Source: Sphingopyxis macrogoltabida
Lineage (GTDB): Bacteria > Pseudomonadota > Alphaproteobacteria > Sphingomonadales > Sphingomonadaceae
Direction of reading: 5' to 3'
Assembly: GCF_001314325.1 (NCBI RefSeq)
Contig: NZ_CP009429.1
Location: 4,278,501-4,342,500, forward strand
DNA: 64,000 bases
Shown here: piece by piece, positions 1-9,464 of the stretch
How positions within the stretch are numbered: the stretch's first letter is position 1
How the letters are laid out: each line of letters opens with the position of its first letter
Translations under genes and position numbers: made by a program
The notes under the pieces: generated by a model
What the model was told of the DNA's origin: nothing
What the model saw: the letters and a program-made list of their open reading frames with translations, nothing else
The model's database searches: none

Positions 1-305
1 CCGCCGCCGGTCCGCAAGGTCCGGATGCGGTCGCGCCGCCCCGTGATGATCTTGTGCGGATAGCATTGATGGCCGACGTCCCAGACCAGCTTGTCGCGCG
101 GGGTGTCGAACACATAATGGATCGCGACCGTCAGCTCGACGACGCCGAGCCCCGAGCCCAGATGACCGCCGGTGGTGCCGACGGCCGAGATCATCTCGGC
201 GCGCAGCTCGTCGGCGAACGGGCGAAGATCTTCGGGCTTCAGCTTGCGGAGGTCGGCTGGGACATCCACCGTGTCGAGCAGCGGCGTATGCGGACGATCG
301 GTCAT
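1..305 (-). CDS. dxs: 1-deoxy-D-xylulose-5-phosphate synthase, N-terminal part (runs off window)
   Basis: This is the first ~101 residues of DXS, the thiamine-diphosphate enzyme that condenses pyruvate and glyceraldehyde 3-phosphate in the first step of the MEP isoprenoid pathway. The start is the ATG at 305, and the reading frame continues past base 1. Family signatures are visible: [21 protein letters not shown] near residues 47-67, and [10 protein letters not shown] followed by [10 protein letters not shown] near residues 71-92. These carry the histidines and glycines of the ThDP-binding N-terminal domain. The rest of the ~640-residue protein lies outside the window. It is a housekeeping gene, which supports a chromosomal setting for this end. 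The family assignment is very secure from the visible motifs. Confidence 0.95.
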   Translation of the reverse strand, partial: MTDRPHTPLLDTVDVPADLRKLKPEDLRPFADELRAEMISAVGTTGGHLGSGLGVVELTVAIHYVFDTPRDKLVWDVGHQCYPHKIITGRRDRIRTLRTGG

Positions 306-360
306 GCCGCCGTCATAAAGCCAAGCCCCGAAGCTGTCGAACGAAAAGGGGGCGTGCCGG

Positions 361-882
361 TCAGGGCGCGCCGGCCTTGTTCCGGATATCCTGCGTCAAT
401 TGCCAGCAATCGGCCGCCTTCCGGAAATGCAGCGACCCGCCCGGCCCGGTCTTTTCGATCAGCGTTCCGGGCCCGTCGCCCTCGTCGGGTTCGAACCGCC
501 CCGGCACCCAGTCGACACGCTCGACACCGCCCGGCCCGGTGCTGAAATCGACCTGCACATAGACGAGCTGGCGCGGATCGCCGCCGTTCGCCTCGAACAG
601 CCGTTCCGACGCGCGAGTGACATAGCTGTAATCGATCATCACGATCGGAAAATCGTCGGCCCCACCGGCAGCCGTGCCATAACGCGCGCGCACGGCGCTA
701 CTGTTCGCGAAAGGCCAGAGGAAGGCCGGAAAATCGCCGCTGCGACACGCACTTGCGGCCTCGTCCAGAAAGAAACGGTCGCTTTCGCTCGCCGGTTCGT
801 CGGCCATGACGCTCGCTGCCGGCGCCAGCGCGAGCAGCGCCGCCGCGAGCATGCGGCGGGTCCGGGCTTCACTCTTTTTCAT
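361..882 (-). CDS. Exported hypothetical protein
   Basis: The 173-residue protein begins with [12 protein letters not shown], a hydrophobic stretch and an A-x-A-type site near ASVMADEP, which together look like a Sec signal peptide of about 25 residues. The mature part has two cysteines (near SACRSGD and ADCWQ) that could pair in the periplasm. I see no recognisable enzyme motif and no family I can name. The start at 882 was chosen over an in-frame upstream start at 936 because it places the signal peptide at the N-terminus. It overlaps the preceding small membrane gene by 14 nt, so the two and the HExxH gene upstream of them look co-transcribed. Confidence 0.7.
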   Translation of the reverse strand: MKKSEARTRRMLAAALLALAPAASVMADEPASESDRFFLDEAASACRSGDFPAFLWPFANSSAVRARYGTAAGGADDFPIVMIDYSYVTRASERLFEANGGDPRQLVYVQVDFSTGPGGVERVDWVPGRFEPDEGDGPGTLIEKTGPGGSLHFRKAADCWQLTQDIRNKAGAP

Positions 883-1117
883 CGCGTCGCTTCTCCTCGT
901 CGGGCGCGGCGTTTTTCGCCGCGCCGACCTGCGCATAGAGCCCGCGCACCATCAAATCTGTGAACACGAGCATAACCCCGATCATGCCGACGAGCAGCGC
1001 GACCGCCGCGACCGGAAAGGGGCCGATCTGGTCGATCGCGCCGCGCCGCATCGCGAGCGCGAGCAGCGCCGCGACCGCCATCAGCGCATAGCCGGCAAGA
1101 CGCGGTGCCCGGCTCAT
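869..1117 (-). CDS. Small two-helix membrane protein
   Basis: This 82-residue protein has two hydrophobic segments (about residues 8-23 and 33-55) and a charged C-terminus ending EEKRRDEKE. It is presumably an inner-membrane protein of unknown role. The start ATG at 1115-1117 shares an ATGA overlap with the stop of the upstream HExxH gene, the classic sign of translational coupling. Its 3' end overlaps the exported protein gene. I do not recognise a family, and the call rests on the overlaps, the compact reading frame and the hydropathy pattern. Confidence 0.65.
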   Translation of the reverse strand: MSRAPRLAGYALMAVAALLALAMRRGAIDQIGPFPVAAVALLVGMIGVMLVFTDLMVRGLYAQVGAAKNAAPDEEKRRDEKE

Positions 1118-1941
1118 GCCGTCTGCTCCGGCGGCGATCCATAGTCGGCAAGGTCGACATTCATGATATCGGCGACAATGTCGCGTTTGGCCACATAGCG
1201 CGCGGCATCCCTGAGGTCGGCGGCAAGATGCGGCTTCAGATAGGGCACAGCGGTGAGCGGATCGCGTCCCGCCAGCGCTTCGCTGACCGCCAGCGCGGTC
1301 ATCAGCGCGCGTTCGGACAGATAGCCCTGCGAACCCGAATGATACCAGCCGCCGACCTGTCCTGCCTCCGCTGCCGTGTGATAACCATAGCGGGCATTGT
1401 TGCCGAGAAAGATGCCGAAGCCGAGCGCCACGGCGACAAGGTCGGTCAGCAATTCCTCGCAATCGGGCCCGCCGGGGGCGGCGCGGCGGGTCGCCGTCAT
1501 CCAGTAATGCGCCGTTTCATGGCCCAATGTCGCGACGAGCGCCGCCTCGTCGGCGAGCTGGCTGCGCGCCGCAACGATCTCCGCCAGCCACCCTCCTGCG
1601 CCATCCTCGACGAGCTGGAAGGTGCCGGCGGCGCTTTTGCCCGCATGGACAATAGCATGCCGGTCCGACACCGGCATGTGCGCCCGCCCTCCGTCGACCA
1701 TGACCAGCCGCACCGGCCAGTCGGCGATGCCGGCAATCGCCATGACCTCCCCCAAAAGTTCATTCGCCCGGTCGTCGCCGGTCAGGCGGCTGTCGGGAAA
1801 GCAACTGCCGTCGGGGGTAGCCAAAATCCGTCCGCGATGCGCGGCAAGACCGCCATGTTCATCGAGCAGCCATCGAAAGGCGGCAAGTTGCCACTCCCAC
1901 TCTTCGGCCGACAGCGGGCGGCGCGGCCCGAACAGGCTCAT
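1114..1941 (-). CDS. Putative zinc-dependent HExxH protein of unknown family
   Basis: The 275-residue product carries HETAH in the context TLGHETAHYWMTA, the HExxH zinc-binding pattern of metallopeptidases, followed about 25 residues later by an acidic stretch (CEELLTDLVAVALG) that could supply a third ligand. There is no signal peptide in the chosen form. The ATG at 1941 (MSLFGPRRPLSAEEW) was preferred to a longer form starting at 2085 because the extra residues are arginine-rich and low in complexity. It heads a three-gene unit with overlapping stops and starts. Peptidase activity is only inferred from the motif. Confidence 0.65.
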   Translation of the reverse strand: MSLFGPRRPLSAEEWEWQLAAFRWLLDEHGGLAAHRGRILATPDGSCFPDSRLTGDDRANELLGEVMAIAGIADWPVRLVMVDGGRAHMPVSDRHAIVHAGKSAAGTFQLVEDGAGGWLAEIVAARSQLADEAALVATLGHETAHYWMTATRRAAPGGPDCEELLTDLVAVALGFGIFLGNNARYGYHTAAEAGQVGGWYHSGSQGYLSERALMTALAVSEALAGRDPLTAVPYLKPHLAADLRDAARYVAKRDIVADIMNVDLADYGSPPEQTA

Positions 1942-2129
1942 GCCGCACCGCCTGCGGCTGCGGCGGAACCAAAGGCGGCCGGGGGGCATATCAGCACGGG
2001 AACACAAGATTGATGCATGGAAGCCACGTTGAAACGAAAAGCACGCGCCCGCAAGACGAAGCCTTTGCATTGCGCCGACAATCACTTACACGCGTGTCCA
2101 GAGGGGCGGATCACAGGATATTCAAACCC

Positions 2130-3140
2130 ATGCCGATGAGCTTGACCCGCCTTGCCTGCCGCTTGCACCTGTTTGCGTTTTGCGTCGGCGGCGGATTGGC
2201 CGCCGCGCCGGCGCACGCCGAAGATTTCGCCCTGCCCTATGATTTGGCCGGCGACCCCGACACGCGGCTGGCTGCAAGCGATAACGGGCCGGCCCGCTAC
2301 GTCCAGGACACCAGCGATCTCGACGAGAATATCCTGCTTCCCGCCGCGCGGCCGCAGGACGACAATCCCGAACGCAAATGGTCGCGCGATTATCTCGCGG
2401 TCGGCGCCGGGGTGCTGAGCACCCCGAGCTACAATGGTTCGGACGACCGCAACATCCTGCCCGCCTTTTACCTGCGCGGGCGCGTCAGCGGCTTTTCCTT
2501 CTCGACCCGCGGCACCAATTTCCAGGTCGACCTGATCCGCCAGCGGCGGGGGCAAAAGACCGATTTCAAGTTCGGCCCGATCATCAACCTGCGCAGCGAC
2601 CGGACCGGCCGCATCAAGGATCCGCAGGTCGAGGCGCTCGGCGAAAAGAAAATGGCAGTCGAACTCGGCATATCGGCGGGCGTCACCCACACCGGGGTGA
2701 TCACCAGCGAATATGATCAGATCGGTTTCCGCGTCGTCGGGCTCAAGGATATTTCGGGCAAGCACGGGAGCTGGGTGGTCTCGCCGACGCTCGACTACGG
2801 CACCCCGATCTCGAAGCGCGCCTATCTTGGCGCCTCGGTGTCGGTGAACGTCTATGGCAAGGGCTTCGGCCGTTATTATTACGACATCGACCCGCTCGGT
2901 AGCGCTGCAAGCGGACTGCCGGTCTATACCGGTGCCGGGCGCAAGGCGACCGCGGGCAAATATACCATCGGCGTCGCCGGCGCCTATGCCCTGTCGGGCG
3001 ACCTCAGGAAGGGCTTCGTGCTCGTCGGCGGGGCGCAATATGGCCGGTTGACCGGGCGCTATGCCGATTCGCCGATCGTGTCGCAGGCGGGCAGCGCCGA
3101 CCAGTGGCTGTTCGGCGGCGGCGTCGCCTACCAGTTCTGA
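2130..3140 (+). CDS. MipA/OmpV family outer-membrane protein
   Basis: The 336-residue protein has a signal peptide ending at APAHA-EDF. It continues into the MipA/OmpV pattern: a DYLAVGAGVLSTPSYNGSD segment, repeated amphipathic beta strands with alternating aromatic residues, and a C-terminal GGGVAYQF ending in phenylalanine, as needed for BAM-dependent outer-membrane insertion. E. coli MipA scaffolds murein hydrolases, but most alphaproteobacterial members are uncharacterised barrels. The ATG at 2130 puts the signal sequence first; a second ATG at 2136 is an alternative. It converges with the Bax-inhibitor-type gene, leaving only 40 nt between stops. Confidence 0.9.
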   Translation: MPMSLTRLACRLHLFAFCVGGGLAAAPAHAEDFALPYDLAGDPDTRLAASDNGPARYVQDTSDLDENILLPAARPQDDNPERKWSRDYLAVGAGVLSTPSYNGSDDRNILPAFYLRGRVSGFSFSTRGTNFQVDLIRQRRGQKTDFKFGPIINLRSDRTGRIKDPQVEALGEKKMAVELGISAGVTHTGVITSEYDQIGFRVVGLKDISGKHGSWVVSPTLDYGTPISKRAYLGASVSVNVYGKGFGRYYYDIDPLGSAASGLPVYTGAGRKATAGKYTIGVAGAYALSGDLRKGFVLVGGAQYGRLTGRYADSPIVSQAGSADQWLFGGGVAYQF

Positions 3141-3180
3141 GGGCGACCGGGCCTTCCGGCTTCGGCCGCCCCGAAAAGCC

Positions 3181-3894
3181 CTATTCCTCGCGCTGACCCA
3201 TCATGGTGAGCAGCATCTGGAACAGGTTGACGAAGTTCAGATACAGCGACAGCGCGCCGAAGACGGCGAGCTTGCTGTTCGCTTCATCGCCGTGATGCGC
3301 GGCATATTGCGACTTGATGTTCTGCGTGTCCCACGCCGTCAGGCCGGTAAAGACGATCACGCCGACGATCGACACCACCAGTTGCAGCGCGCTCGATTGC
3401 AGGAACAGGTTGACGAGGCTCGCGAGCACGACGCCGATCAAGCCCATGATCAGGAAGCTGCCGACCTTCGACAGGTCGCGTCCGGTCGTATAGCCGTACA
3501 GGCTCATCGACAGGAACATGATCGCCGTGACGAAAAAGGTCTGGGCGATGCTGGCGCCGGTGAAGACCAGAAATACCGAGGCGAGCGACAGGCCCATCAG
3601 CCCCGAAAAGACCCAGAACATCGTCTGCGCGGTCGCGGCCGACATTTTCTCGATCCGGAAGGAGAAGAGAAAGACGAAGGCGAGCGGTGCGAGCATGACC
3701 ACCCATTTGAGCGGCGTGCCGAAAATCGGCTGATAGAGCGCCGGCGTCGAGGCGACGAGCATCGCGACGATGCCGGTCAGCAGAACGCCCGACGCCATAT
3801 AATTATAGACCCGCAGCATGTGGCGCTTCAGGCCCGCATCGAACTCGGCGCCCTGAGCGGCGGCGGTCCGGTGAAGAGATTGCTGTTCGAACAT
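3181..3894 (-). CDS. Bax inhibitor-1 (YccA/YbhL) family inner-membrane protein
   Basis: The 237-residue protein has seven hydrophobic segments and the BI-1 family layout: a short charged N-terminus, then helices including SLYGYTTGRDLSKVG and a C-terminal WDTQNIK...LSLYLNFVNLFQMLL signature. Relatives are E. coli YccA, which inhibits FtsH, and Bacillus YetJ, a pH-sensitive calcium leak channel. Which role applies here cannot be told from sequence. The reading frame extends to 4071, but the ATG at 3894 has GAGG six bases upstream, a better fit than the ATG at 3900. It is monocistronic by appearance. Confidence 0.92.
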   Translation of the reverse strand: MFEQQSLHRTAAAQGAEFDAGLKRHMLRVYNYMASGVLLTGIVAMLVASTPALYQPIFGTPLKWVVMLAPLAFVFLFSFRIEKMSAATAQTMFWVFSGLMGLSLASVFLVFTGASIAQTFFVTAIMFLSMSLYGYTTGRDLSKVGSFLIMGLIGVVLASLVNLFLQSSALQLVVSIVGVIVFTGLTAWDTQNIKSQYAAHHGDEANSKLAVFGALSLYLNFVNLFQMLLTMMGQREE

Positions 3895-4140
3895 AACCAT
3901 CCTCGTTGATCGATCCAACGAGCCGCACGAACAGGTTCTACGAAAGAAAATAGAAATGGACCTGCATCGAGCACGCTCGATGCGGTCCGACATCACGACC
4001 GCCCGAAGACGATCGCCAGAGGGGCCCGGCCCGCATGCGAGCCAGATGGCACAGCCGCGATGAAATTTCAATGAACGGTGAGTCCCGACCGTTCGGCGAA
4101 TAGCCGGGCAATCCCTGCTGCCGAAGCGAATAGTCCGTTC

Positions 4141-5493
4141 TCAGGCGGCCTGGCGCAGAACATCGGCGGCGCGGATGCCGGCGCGCAGCGCGCCTTCGAG
4201 ATATCCGGGGAATTCGGTCGCGGCCTCGGTCCCGGCCCAGTGGATGCGCCCGCACGGCTCGCGCAGCGTGTCGCCATAGCCGGTCATGACGCCCGGCGGC
4301 ATATGCGCCGCATAACCGCCGAGCGACCATGGCTCGGCCAGCCAGTCCTGTTCGACATAGCCGATCGGCCGCGACGCCGCGGCGCCGAAATAATGAACGA
4401 GGTCATCGACGACCGCAGCGCGGCGGGCGTCCGGGTCGAACGCGCTCAGGGCCACGGCGTGGCGGGCCTCGATCAGGCCGACCAGCACGCCGATCCCGTC
4501 GTCGCCGAGCGACTGATCGAACACCGTACCGAGATGGCGGTCGCCGCTGACCGCCGAACCGCTGAGGCCCGCTTGGCGCCAGAATGGTGTCTCATAGGCA
4601 ATATGAACCTTGATGACCGCGCCCATCGGCATGCGCTGCATCAGCCCCGCCCGCCGCGCCGGCAGCCCCGGCGCGAAGTGAATGCGCGATGCGAAAATGG
4701 GCGGCACCGCCACGACGACGTGGCGCGCGAGACAGGCGCCGCGCGCAGCAAAGACCCGAACGCCCGCAGCATCCTGTTCGACGGCATGCACCGGATTCTC
4801 CAGTTCGATATCGGCGCCGAGGATATCGGCAAGCCGCTTCGGGATCTGCCAGGCGCCGCCGGCAAATTTGTCCTGCTGTGCGCCGCCCTCGACGCCGATC
4901 ATCGTTTCCAGCCCTCCACAGCTCCGGAGCATCTCGAGAAAATGGAGGTAGGATATCTGGCTGGTATCGATGCATAGCAGCGCCCCGGCAATCGTCCGGA
5001 CGAAATAGCGGGCGCCCTCCGTGCGCACATGGCGCAAGGCCCAGCTTTCGAGCGACAGCGCGTCCCATTCGCGGGCCCGTTCCGCCGACCAGGGCGCGCC
5101 CAGCGGCAGAGCCGCGATGTCGCGGCGCCAACGCCGCTCGATCAGACCCAACTCGACGAGCGACGGCAATGGGAGTTTCGGCGTCGAGGTATAGCGGCTG
5201 ACCCGGCCATGGCGGCTCAGCAGGTTCGCCCCTTCGGTATATTGCGGCCGGGTTTCGATCCCGAGTTCGCGGGCCTGCGCCAGCAATTGCGTTTGCTGCG
5301 GCCCGACCCACTGTCCGCCGAAATCGACGGTCTGGCCGCAAATCTCGCCGGGCATCGACCGCCCCCCGACACGATCGCGCGCCTCGAGGACCAGTACGCT
5401 TTTCCCGGCCTTCTTGAGTTCGAGAGCAGTCTTCAGCCCCGACAAGCCGGCACCGATGACGATCACGTCGTAACGCCTGTCCGAATCGGCCAT
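4141..5493 (-). CDS. Flavin monoamine oxidase family FAD-dependent oxidoreductase
   Basis: The 450-residue enzyme has the N-terminal Rossmann dinucleotide motif VIGAGLSGLKTALEL (residues ~11-25) with the trailing acidic residue in VLVLEARDRVGGRS. Next comes the DFGGQWVGP segment, then the C-terminal FAD-binding IHWAGTEAATEFPGYLEGAL. That is the monoamine oxidase/polyamine oxidase architecture: oxidative deamination of a primary or secondary amine with release of hydrogen peroxide. No signal peptide is seen, so it is probably cytoplasmic. A TetR gene is divergent, with a palindrome between them, suggesting local repression. The amine substrate cannot be read from sequence. Confidence 0.9.
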   Translation of the reverse strand: MADSDRRYDVIVIGAGLSGLKTALELKKAGKSVLVLEARDRVGGRSMPGEICGQTVDFGGQWVGPQQTQLLAQARELGIETRPQYTEGANLLSRHGRVSRYTSTPKLPLPSLVELGLIERRWRRDIAALPLGAPWSAERAREWDALSLESWALRHVRTEGARYFVRTIAGALLCIDTSQISYLHFLEMLRSCGGLETMIGVEGGAQQDKFAGGAWQIPKRLADILGADIELENPVHAVEQDAAGVRVFAARGACLARHVVVAVPPIFASRIHFAPGLPARRAGLMQRMPMGAVIKVHIAYETPFWRQAGLSGSAVSGDRHLGTVFDQSLGDDGIGVLVGLIEARHAVALSAFDPDARRAAVVDDLVHYFGAAASRPIGYVEQDWLAEPWSLGGYAAHMPPGVMTGYGDTLREPCGRIHWAGTEAATEFPGYLEGALRAGIRAADVLRQAA

Positions 5494-5525
5494 CCCGTAT
5501 CCCTTTCACCGCAATAGGACTTGCA

Positions 5526-5549
5526 TTTAAATGAACGCGTTCTTTAAAA
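5526..5549. promoter_or_regulatory. Candidate TetR operator between amine oxidase and tetR genes
   Basis: The 65-nt divergent intergenic region contains a perfect 10-bp palindrome, GAACGCGTTC, at 5533-5542. AT-rich flanks extend the symmetry imperfectly to 5526-5549. Its position between divergent oxidase and regulator genes is typical of an autoregulatory TetR operator. Binding is inferred, not shown. Confidence 0.5.
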
Positions 5550-5558
5550 GCAAGTTCC

Positions 5559-6191
5559 ATGGATGAGAAACGCCCCGAACCGCCCCGACGCGGCCGCCCG
5601 CCACGCAGTTCCGATGCGATCGAAGCCCAGCGTCAGCATATCGTCGCCGCAGCGCGCGACCTCTTCGCCGCCGAGGGCTATGACGGGGTTTCGATGCGCA
5701 AGGTGGCGGCAAAGGCCGGATGTCTGCCGTCTACGCTCTACACCCTCTTTCCCGGCAAACGGCAGCTGCTCCATTTCCTCTGGGGGCACATTTTTGCCGA
5801 GCTGAACGATGCGCTCGACCATAGCGCGGAGCAGGAGGCTCCGGACGGTCTCACCCGCCTGTGCCTGACGCATATCGACTTCTGGCTGCAGCGTCCGCAG
5901 GACTATCGGGCCATCTTCCTCGTCGAGGACCGCGTCCAGGACTCCGACGATCCCTATTTCGTCGAAAGCGCCGTCGCGGCGCGCTATCTCGGCATCATGC
6001 ACCGGGCGATCGTCGATGGGCAGGCGCGCGGTGAAATTGGTTCCGGCGACCCCGACGAGATCCGGAAGATACTGCTCTGCTGCATTCAGGGCGTGGCCTA
6101 TAATCTGATCGCGATACCCGAATATGACTGGGGCGATGCCGACAGGCTCAAGACGATGGTGATCGGGACCGCGATACTCGGACTACGATGA
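5559..6191 (+). CDS. TetR/AcrR family transcriptional regulator
   Basis: The 210-residue protein has the TetR N-terminal helix-turn-helix: IVAAARDLFAAEGYDGVSMR followed by KVAAKAGCLPSTLYTLFPGK at about residues 28-68. The C-terminal ligand-binding half is all-helical and not recognisable by ligand. It is divergent from the flavin amine oxidase, so it most likely represses that gene and itself through the palindrome at 5526-5549, with an amine or its product as inducer. That regulatory link is an inference from gene order. The ATG at 5559 is the first in the frame and lies ten bases past the operator. Confidence 0.9.
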   Translation: MDEKRPEPPRRGRPPRSSDAIEAQRQHIVAAARDLFAAEGYDGVSMRKVAAKAGCLPSTLYTLFPGKRQLLHFLWGHIFAELNDALDHSAEQEAPDGLTRLCLTHIDFWLQRPQDYRAIFLVEDRVQDSDDPYFVESAVAARYLGIMHRAIVDGQARGEIGSGDPDEIRKILLCCIQGVAYNLIAIPEYDWGDADRLKTMVIGTAILGLR

Positions 6192-6334
6192 AATGGGTTG
6201 CCGAGATCTTCACGACGGATGACCTGAGGATGAAGGCGCGCCCCGCCGCCGGCCACCCGATGACCGCCTTTCCCGAGGCCGTTGCAACCTCCCCATAAGC
6301 CATTCATAACGGCCAGGAGAATCTGGGGGGATTT

Positions 6335-8335
6335 ATGAAAATGCGATCATTCTTCGTCGGGCTGAGCTTGTCGGCGGCGCTTCTTGCCGTTTCCCCGGCG
6401 TCGGCGGAACAACCCTCGCCTGCGCCGGCATCGATCGCAGTCGGGTCCGATGCGTCGATGGTTCCCCCGGAAGGCTGGAGCGTCGCGCGCGAGGGCAACA
6501 TGGTCCGCTTCGTCCCGCCCGAAGCCAATCTCGTCATCACGCTCGTCCCTGTCGCCGAGGCGAAAAGCGGAGCCGATGCCGCCGCGGCGGCCTGGACGAT
6601 GGCCAAGCCCGGTTTCGCCCGCCCCGTCCACTTGTCCCAGACCCTGCCCGCGCGCGACGGGTGGGACGAGGTCGTCGTCGTCAGCTACGACGTCCCCCCG
6701 GCCGAAAATGCGGTTGCCCAGGCCGTCGCATCGCGGAAAGGCACGGCGTGGACCGTGGTGACGATCGATGGCGCCCTCGCAACGCTCGCCAAGCGGGGCG
6801 CACAGATCAACACCGCCGCCGAGACGCTGCGCCCCGCCAATTACACCAAGGAGAGCTTCGCCGGCCGCCAGCCGCATGCGCTCGATACCGCGCGGATCGC
6901 CGAGCTCGAAACCTTCATCCGCACCTCGATGGACGAGCTCAAAATCCCCGGCGCCGGCATCGCGCTGATCGACGATGGCAAGATCGTCTATGAGCGCGGG
7001 ATCGGCGTGAAGGATATCGAGACCGGCGCGCCGGTCGACAAGGACACGCTGTTCATGATCGCGTCGAACACGAAAGGCATGGCGACGCTGCTGCTCTCCA
7101 CCCTGGTGGATCAGGGGAAGCTCGACTGGGACAAGCCGGTGATCGACTATATGCCGAGCTTTCGCCTCGGCGATGCGGAGACGACACGCAAGGTGCTCGT
7201 CAAGCATCTCGTCTGTGCCTGCACGGGCCTGCCCCGGAAAGACATGCTGTGGCTGTTCAACACGCGCCCCGAAACGGGCGCCGACGACACGTTCAGGCAG
7301 CTTGCCGAGACCCAGCCGACGTCCGGCTTCGGCGAGGTGTTCCAGTATAATAATCTGATGGCGAGCGCGGCGGGCTATCTCGGCGCGCATATCCTTTATC
7401 CCGACATGGAAATCGGCGCGGCGTTCGACCGCGCGATTCAGGAACGGATTTTCGACCCGCTCGGCATGCGCGACAGCACGATGAGCAATCCGAAGGCGAT
7501 CGCAGGCAATTGGGCCAAGCCCTATGACACCGACCTCGACGACAAGATCGCGCTGGTCGATATGAAGTTCAACGACACCGTCGTGCCCTATCGCCCGGCA
7601 GGAGGCGCCTGGTCGTCGGCGCACGACATGGCGCTCTATGTCCTCAACGAGCTCAAACAGGGCGAACTGCCCGGCGGCAAGCGGATGGTCTCGGCCCGGA
7701 ATCTGCTCGCGCGCCGGGTCCATTATGTGCCGACCGGCGAGAACCAATGGTATGGCATGGGTCTCGAGGATGACGCCAGCAGCGGCGTCTCCGTCATCTC
7801 GCACGGGGGCAGCCTGTTCGGCTACAAGAGCAACTGGTTCGCGCTCCCCGCATCGGGGATCGGCGTGGTTGTCCTGACCAACTCGGAAAATGGCTATACG
7901 CTGGCCAATCAGGTCAAGCGCCGGCTGCTCGAACTTGTTTTCGACGGCAAGCCCGAGGCGAAGGAAAATGTCGCGAGCGCCGTGAAACGCAATGCCGAAT
8001 CCTTCGCCAAGTTCCGCAGCGAACTGACGCTCCCTGTCGGTGCGGACGCATCGAAAGCGTGGGTCGGCGAATATTCCAATCCCGAACTCGGCCCCCTGTC
8101 GGTGCAATATAGGAACGGCACGCTGTCGGTCCGGGCGACTTCGATATGGTCGGACGTCGCGACGAAGACGAACAAGGACGGGACGATTTCGCTGGTCACC
8201 ATCTCGCCCGGGATCGGCGGCGTCGACCTGCTGGCGGCGACGCGCGACGGCAAACGGGCGCTCATTCTCAACGACGGCCAGCACGAATATGTGTTCATCG
8301 AGGCACGCGACAGCGGGATAGCCGCGGCTCGCTGA
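6335..8335 (+). CDS. Exported serine hydrolase of the class C beta-lactamase/EstB-like family
   Basis: The 666-residue protein begins with a clear signal peptide ending ASAEQ. An N-terminal extra domain of ~170 residues precedes a beta-lactamase-type fold. The serine motif is SNTK (S-x-x-K) in MIASNTKGM, the second motif is YNN in FQYNNLMAS, and the third is HGG in VISHGGSLFG, taking the place of KTG. This pattern is shared by esterases and D-aminopeptidases of the family as well as AmpC. True cephalosporinase activity is therefore not implied. A C-terminal domain of ~130 residues follows, of the kind found in this group. The gene stands alone, after a 143-nt gap with no obvious signal. Confidence 0.88.
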   Translation: MKMRSFFVGLSLSAALLAVSPASAEQPSPAPASIAVGSDASMVPPEGWSVAREGNMVRFVPPEANLVITLVPVAEAKSGADAAAAAWTMAKPGFARPVHLSQTLPARDGWDEVVVVSYDVPPAENAVAQAVASRKGTAWTVVTIDGALATLAKRGAQINTAAETLRPANYTKESFAGRQPHALDTARIAELETFIRTSMDELKIPGAGIALIDDGKIVYERGIGVKDIETGAPVDKDTLFMIASNTKGMATLLLSTLVDQGKLDWDKPVIDYMPSFRLGDAETTRKVLVKHLVCACTGLPRKDMLWLFNTRPETGADDTFRQLAETQPTSGFGEVFQYNNLMASAAGYLGAHILYPDMEIGAAFDRAIQERIFDPLGMRDSTMSNPKAIAGNWAKPYDTDLDDKIALVDMKFNDTVVPYRPAGGAWSSAHDMALYVLNELKQGELPGGKRMVSARNLLARRVHYVPTGENQWYGMGLEDDASSGVSVISHGGSLFGYKSNWFALPASGIGVVVLTNSENGYTLANQVKRRLLELVFDGKPEAKENVASAVKRNAESFAKFRSELTLPVGADASKAWVGEYSNPELGPLSVQYRNGTLSVRATSIWSDVATKTNKDGTISLVTISPGIGGVDLLAATRDGKRALILNDGQHEYVFIEARDSGIAAAR

Positions 8336-8402
8336 GCCCCGGACGCAAATTTCATCGCCTTCACCTGCCGCCGGACCCAGCCTTTGGACCGGCGCGGGTT
8401 CT

Positions 8403-9443
8403 TCAGTCGGGCACCAGAAGCATCTTGAGCGCCCCGGCGCTTCGCCCGTCGAACAGCTTATAAGCTTCGGCGCCCGCGCTCAGCGGCATGCGATGGCTGA
8501 TATATTTTTCGGGTTTCAACCGGCCCGATTGCACCAGCGGGAACAGCGTCGGCAGTTCCTCGGGCACCGAACAGGTCCCGGCGCGGAAGGTCAGGCCCGC
8601 AGCGAAGAAGCGTTCGAGCGGGAAGGCATAGCGACGCGATTGCTGTACCCCGATCACCGACACGGTGCCGCGGGCCCGGACGAGGCGCAGCGCCAGATCG
8701 ACCGCCTCGTCGCGCCCGACGACCTCGATCGCGCAGTCGAGCTTGCGTCCCTTGGTCGCGTCGCGGATCGTCTCAACCGCTTCGCCCGGATGGAGCGCGA
8801 TCGCGCCCGCCTCCTCCGCTAGCGCGCGGCGCTCGGCGATCGGGTCGATCGCATAGACGACGTGCGCGCCCATGACGAAGGCGCTTTCGACCGCCATCAG
8901 GCCGATGGGTCCGAGCCCGATCACCGCGACGCTGCTGCCCGGGACGATATCGGCATTGCGGGCACCGAACCAGGCGGTCGCGAGCGCGTCGGTCATCAAC
9001 AGCGCCTGTTCCTCCGTCACGCCGTCGGGGATCGGTACCGCATTGACGTCGGCGGCGGGCACGCGCACCGCCTCCGCCTGCGAGCCCTGCAACTTCGCCG
9101 ACAGGCCGTAGCACGAGCCCATGCCAAATTCGCAGAGGTTGACGACGCCCGCGAGACATTGGCGGCACGATCCGCAGCCGACCGCGGCGGGGATCATCAC
9201 CTTGTCGCCGACCTTCAGCCGTGACACACCGCGCCCGGCTTCGACGACCTCACCCACCGCCTCATGCCCGACGCAAAAGCCGACATCCTCGGAAAAGCCG
9301 TGGCCGTGATAGATGTGCAGGTCGCTGCCGCAGATCGCGCAGGCGGTGACCCTGACGATCGCGTCGCGGTCCGACTGCGGCACCGGATCGTCCATGCTCT
9401 CGTAACGGATGTCGTGGGCGCCGTAATAGCGAAGGGCTTTCAT
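8403..9443 (-). CDS. Zinc-dependent medium-chain alcohol dehydrogenase
   Basis: The 346-residue MDR enzyme has catalytic zinc ligands in CAICGSDLH (residues ~36-44) and GHEAVGEV. The structural-zinc lobe is CGSCRQCLAGVVNLC, and the nucleotide-binding loop is VIGLGPIGLMAVE. It should oxidise a primary or secondary alcohol with NAD(P)+. It is the last gene of a four-gene minus-strand unit with a phosphotransferase, an SDR and an acyl-CoA dehydrogenase. A place in fatty-acyl or alcohol catabolism is likely. The exact substrate is unknown. Confidence 0.9.
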   Translation of the reverse strand: MKALRYYGAHDIRYESMDDPVPQSDRDAIVRVTACAICGSDLHIYHGHGFSEDVGFCVGHEAVGEVVEAGRGVSRLKVGDKVMIPAAVGCGSCRQCLAGVVNLCEFGMGSCYGLSAKLQGSQAEAVRVPAADVNAVPIPDGVTEEQALLMTDALATAWFGARNADIVPGSSVAVIGLGPIGLMAVESAFVMGAHVVYAIDPIAERRALAEEAGAIALHPGEAVETIRDATKGRKLDCAIEVVGRDEAVDLALRLVRARGTVSVIGVQQSRRYAFPLERFFAAGLTFRAGTCSVPEELPTLFPLVQSGRLKPEKYISHRMPLSAGAEAYKLFDGRSAGALKMLLVPD

Positions 9444-9464
9444 GGCCTTGGCTCTCCGTCCCGC

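Noticed and set aside
6347..8284. Long open frame on the minus strand opposite the beta-lactamase-like gene
   Set aside because: It is antisense to a clear coding gene with signal peptide and catalytic motifs; its product is rich in Arg, Asp and His with no domain. High GC makes such shadows common.
6335..8335. A true class C beta-lactamase (resistance gene)
   Set aside because: The third motif is HGG rather than KTG, and large extra domains flank the core. Esterase or peptidase activity is as likely.
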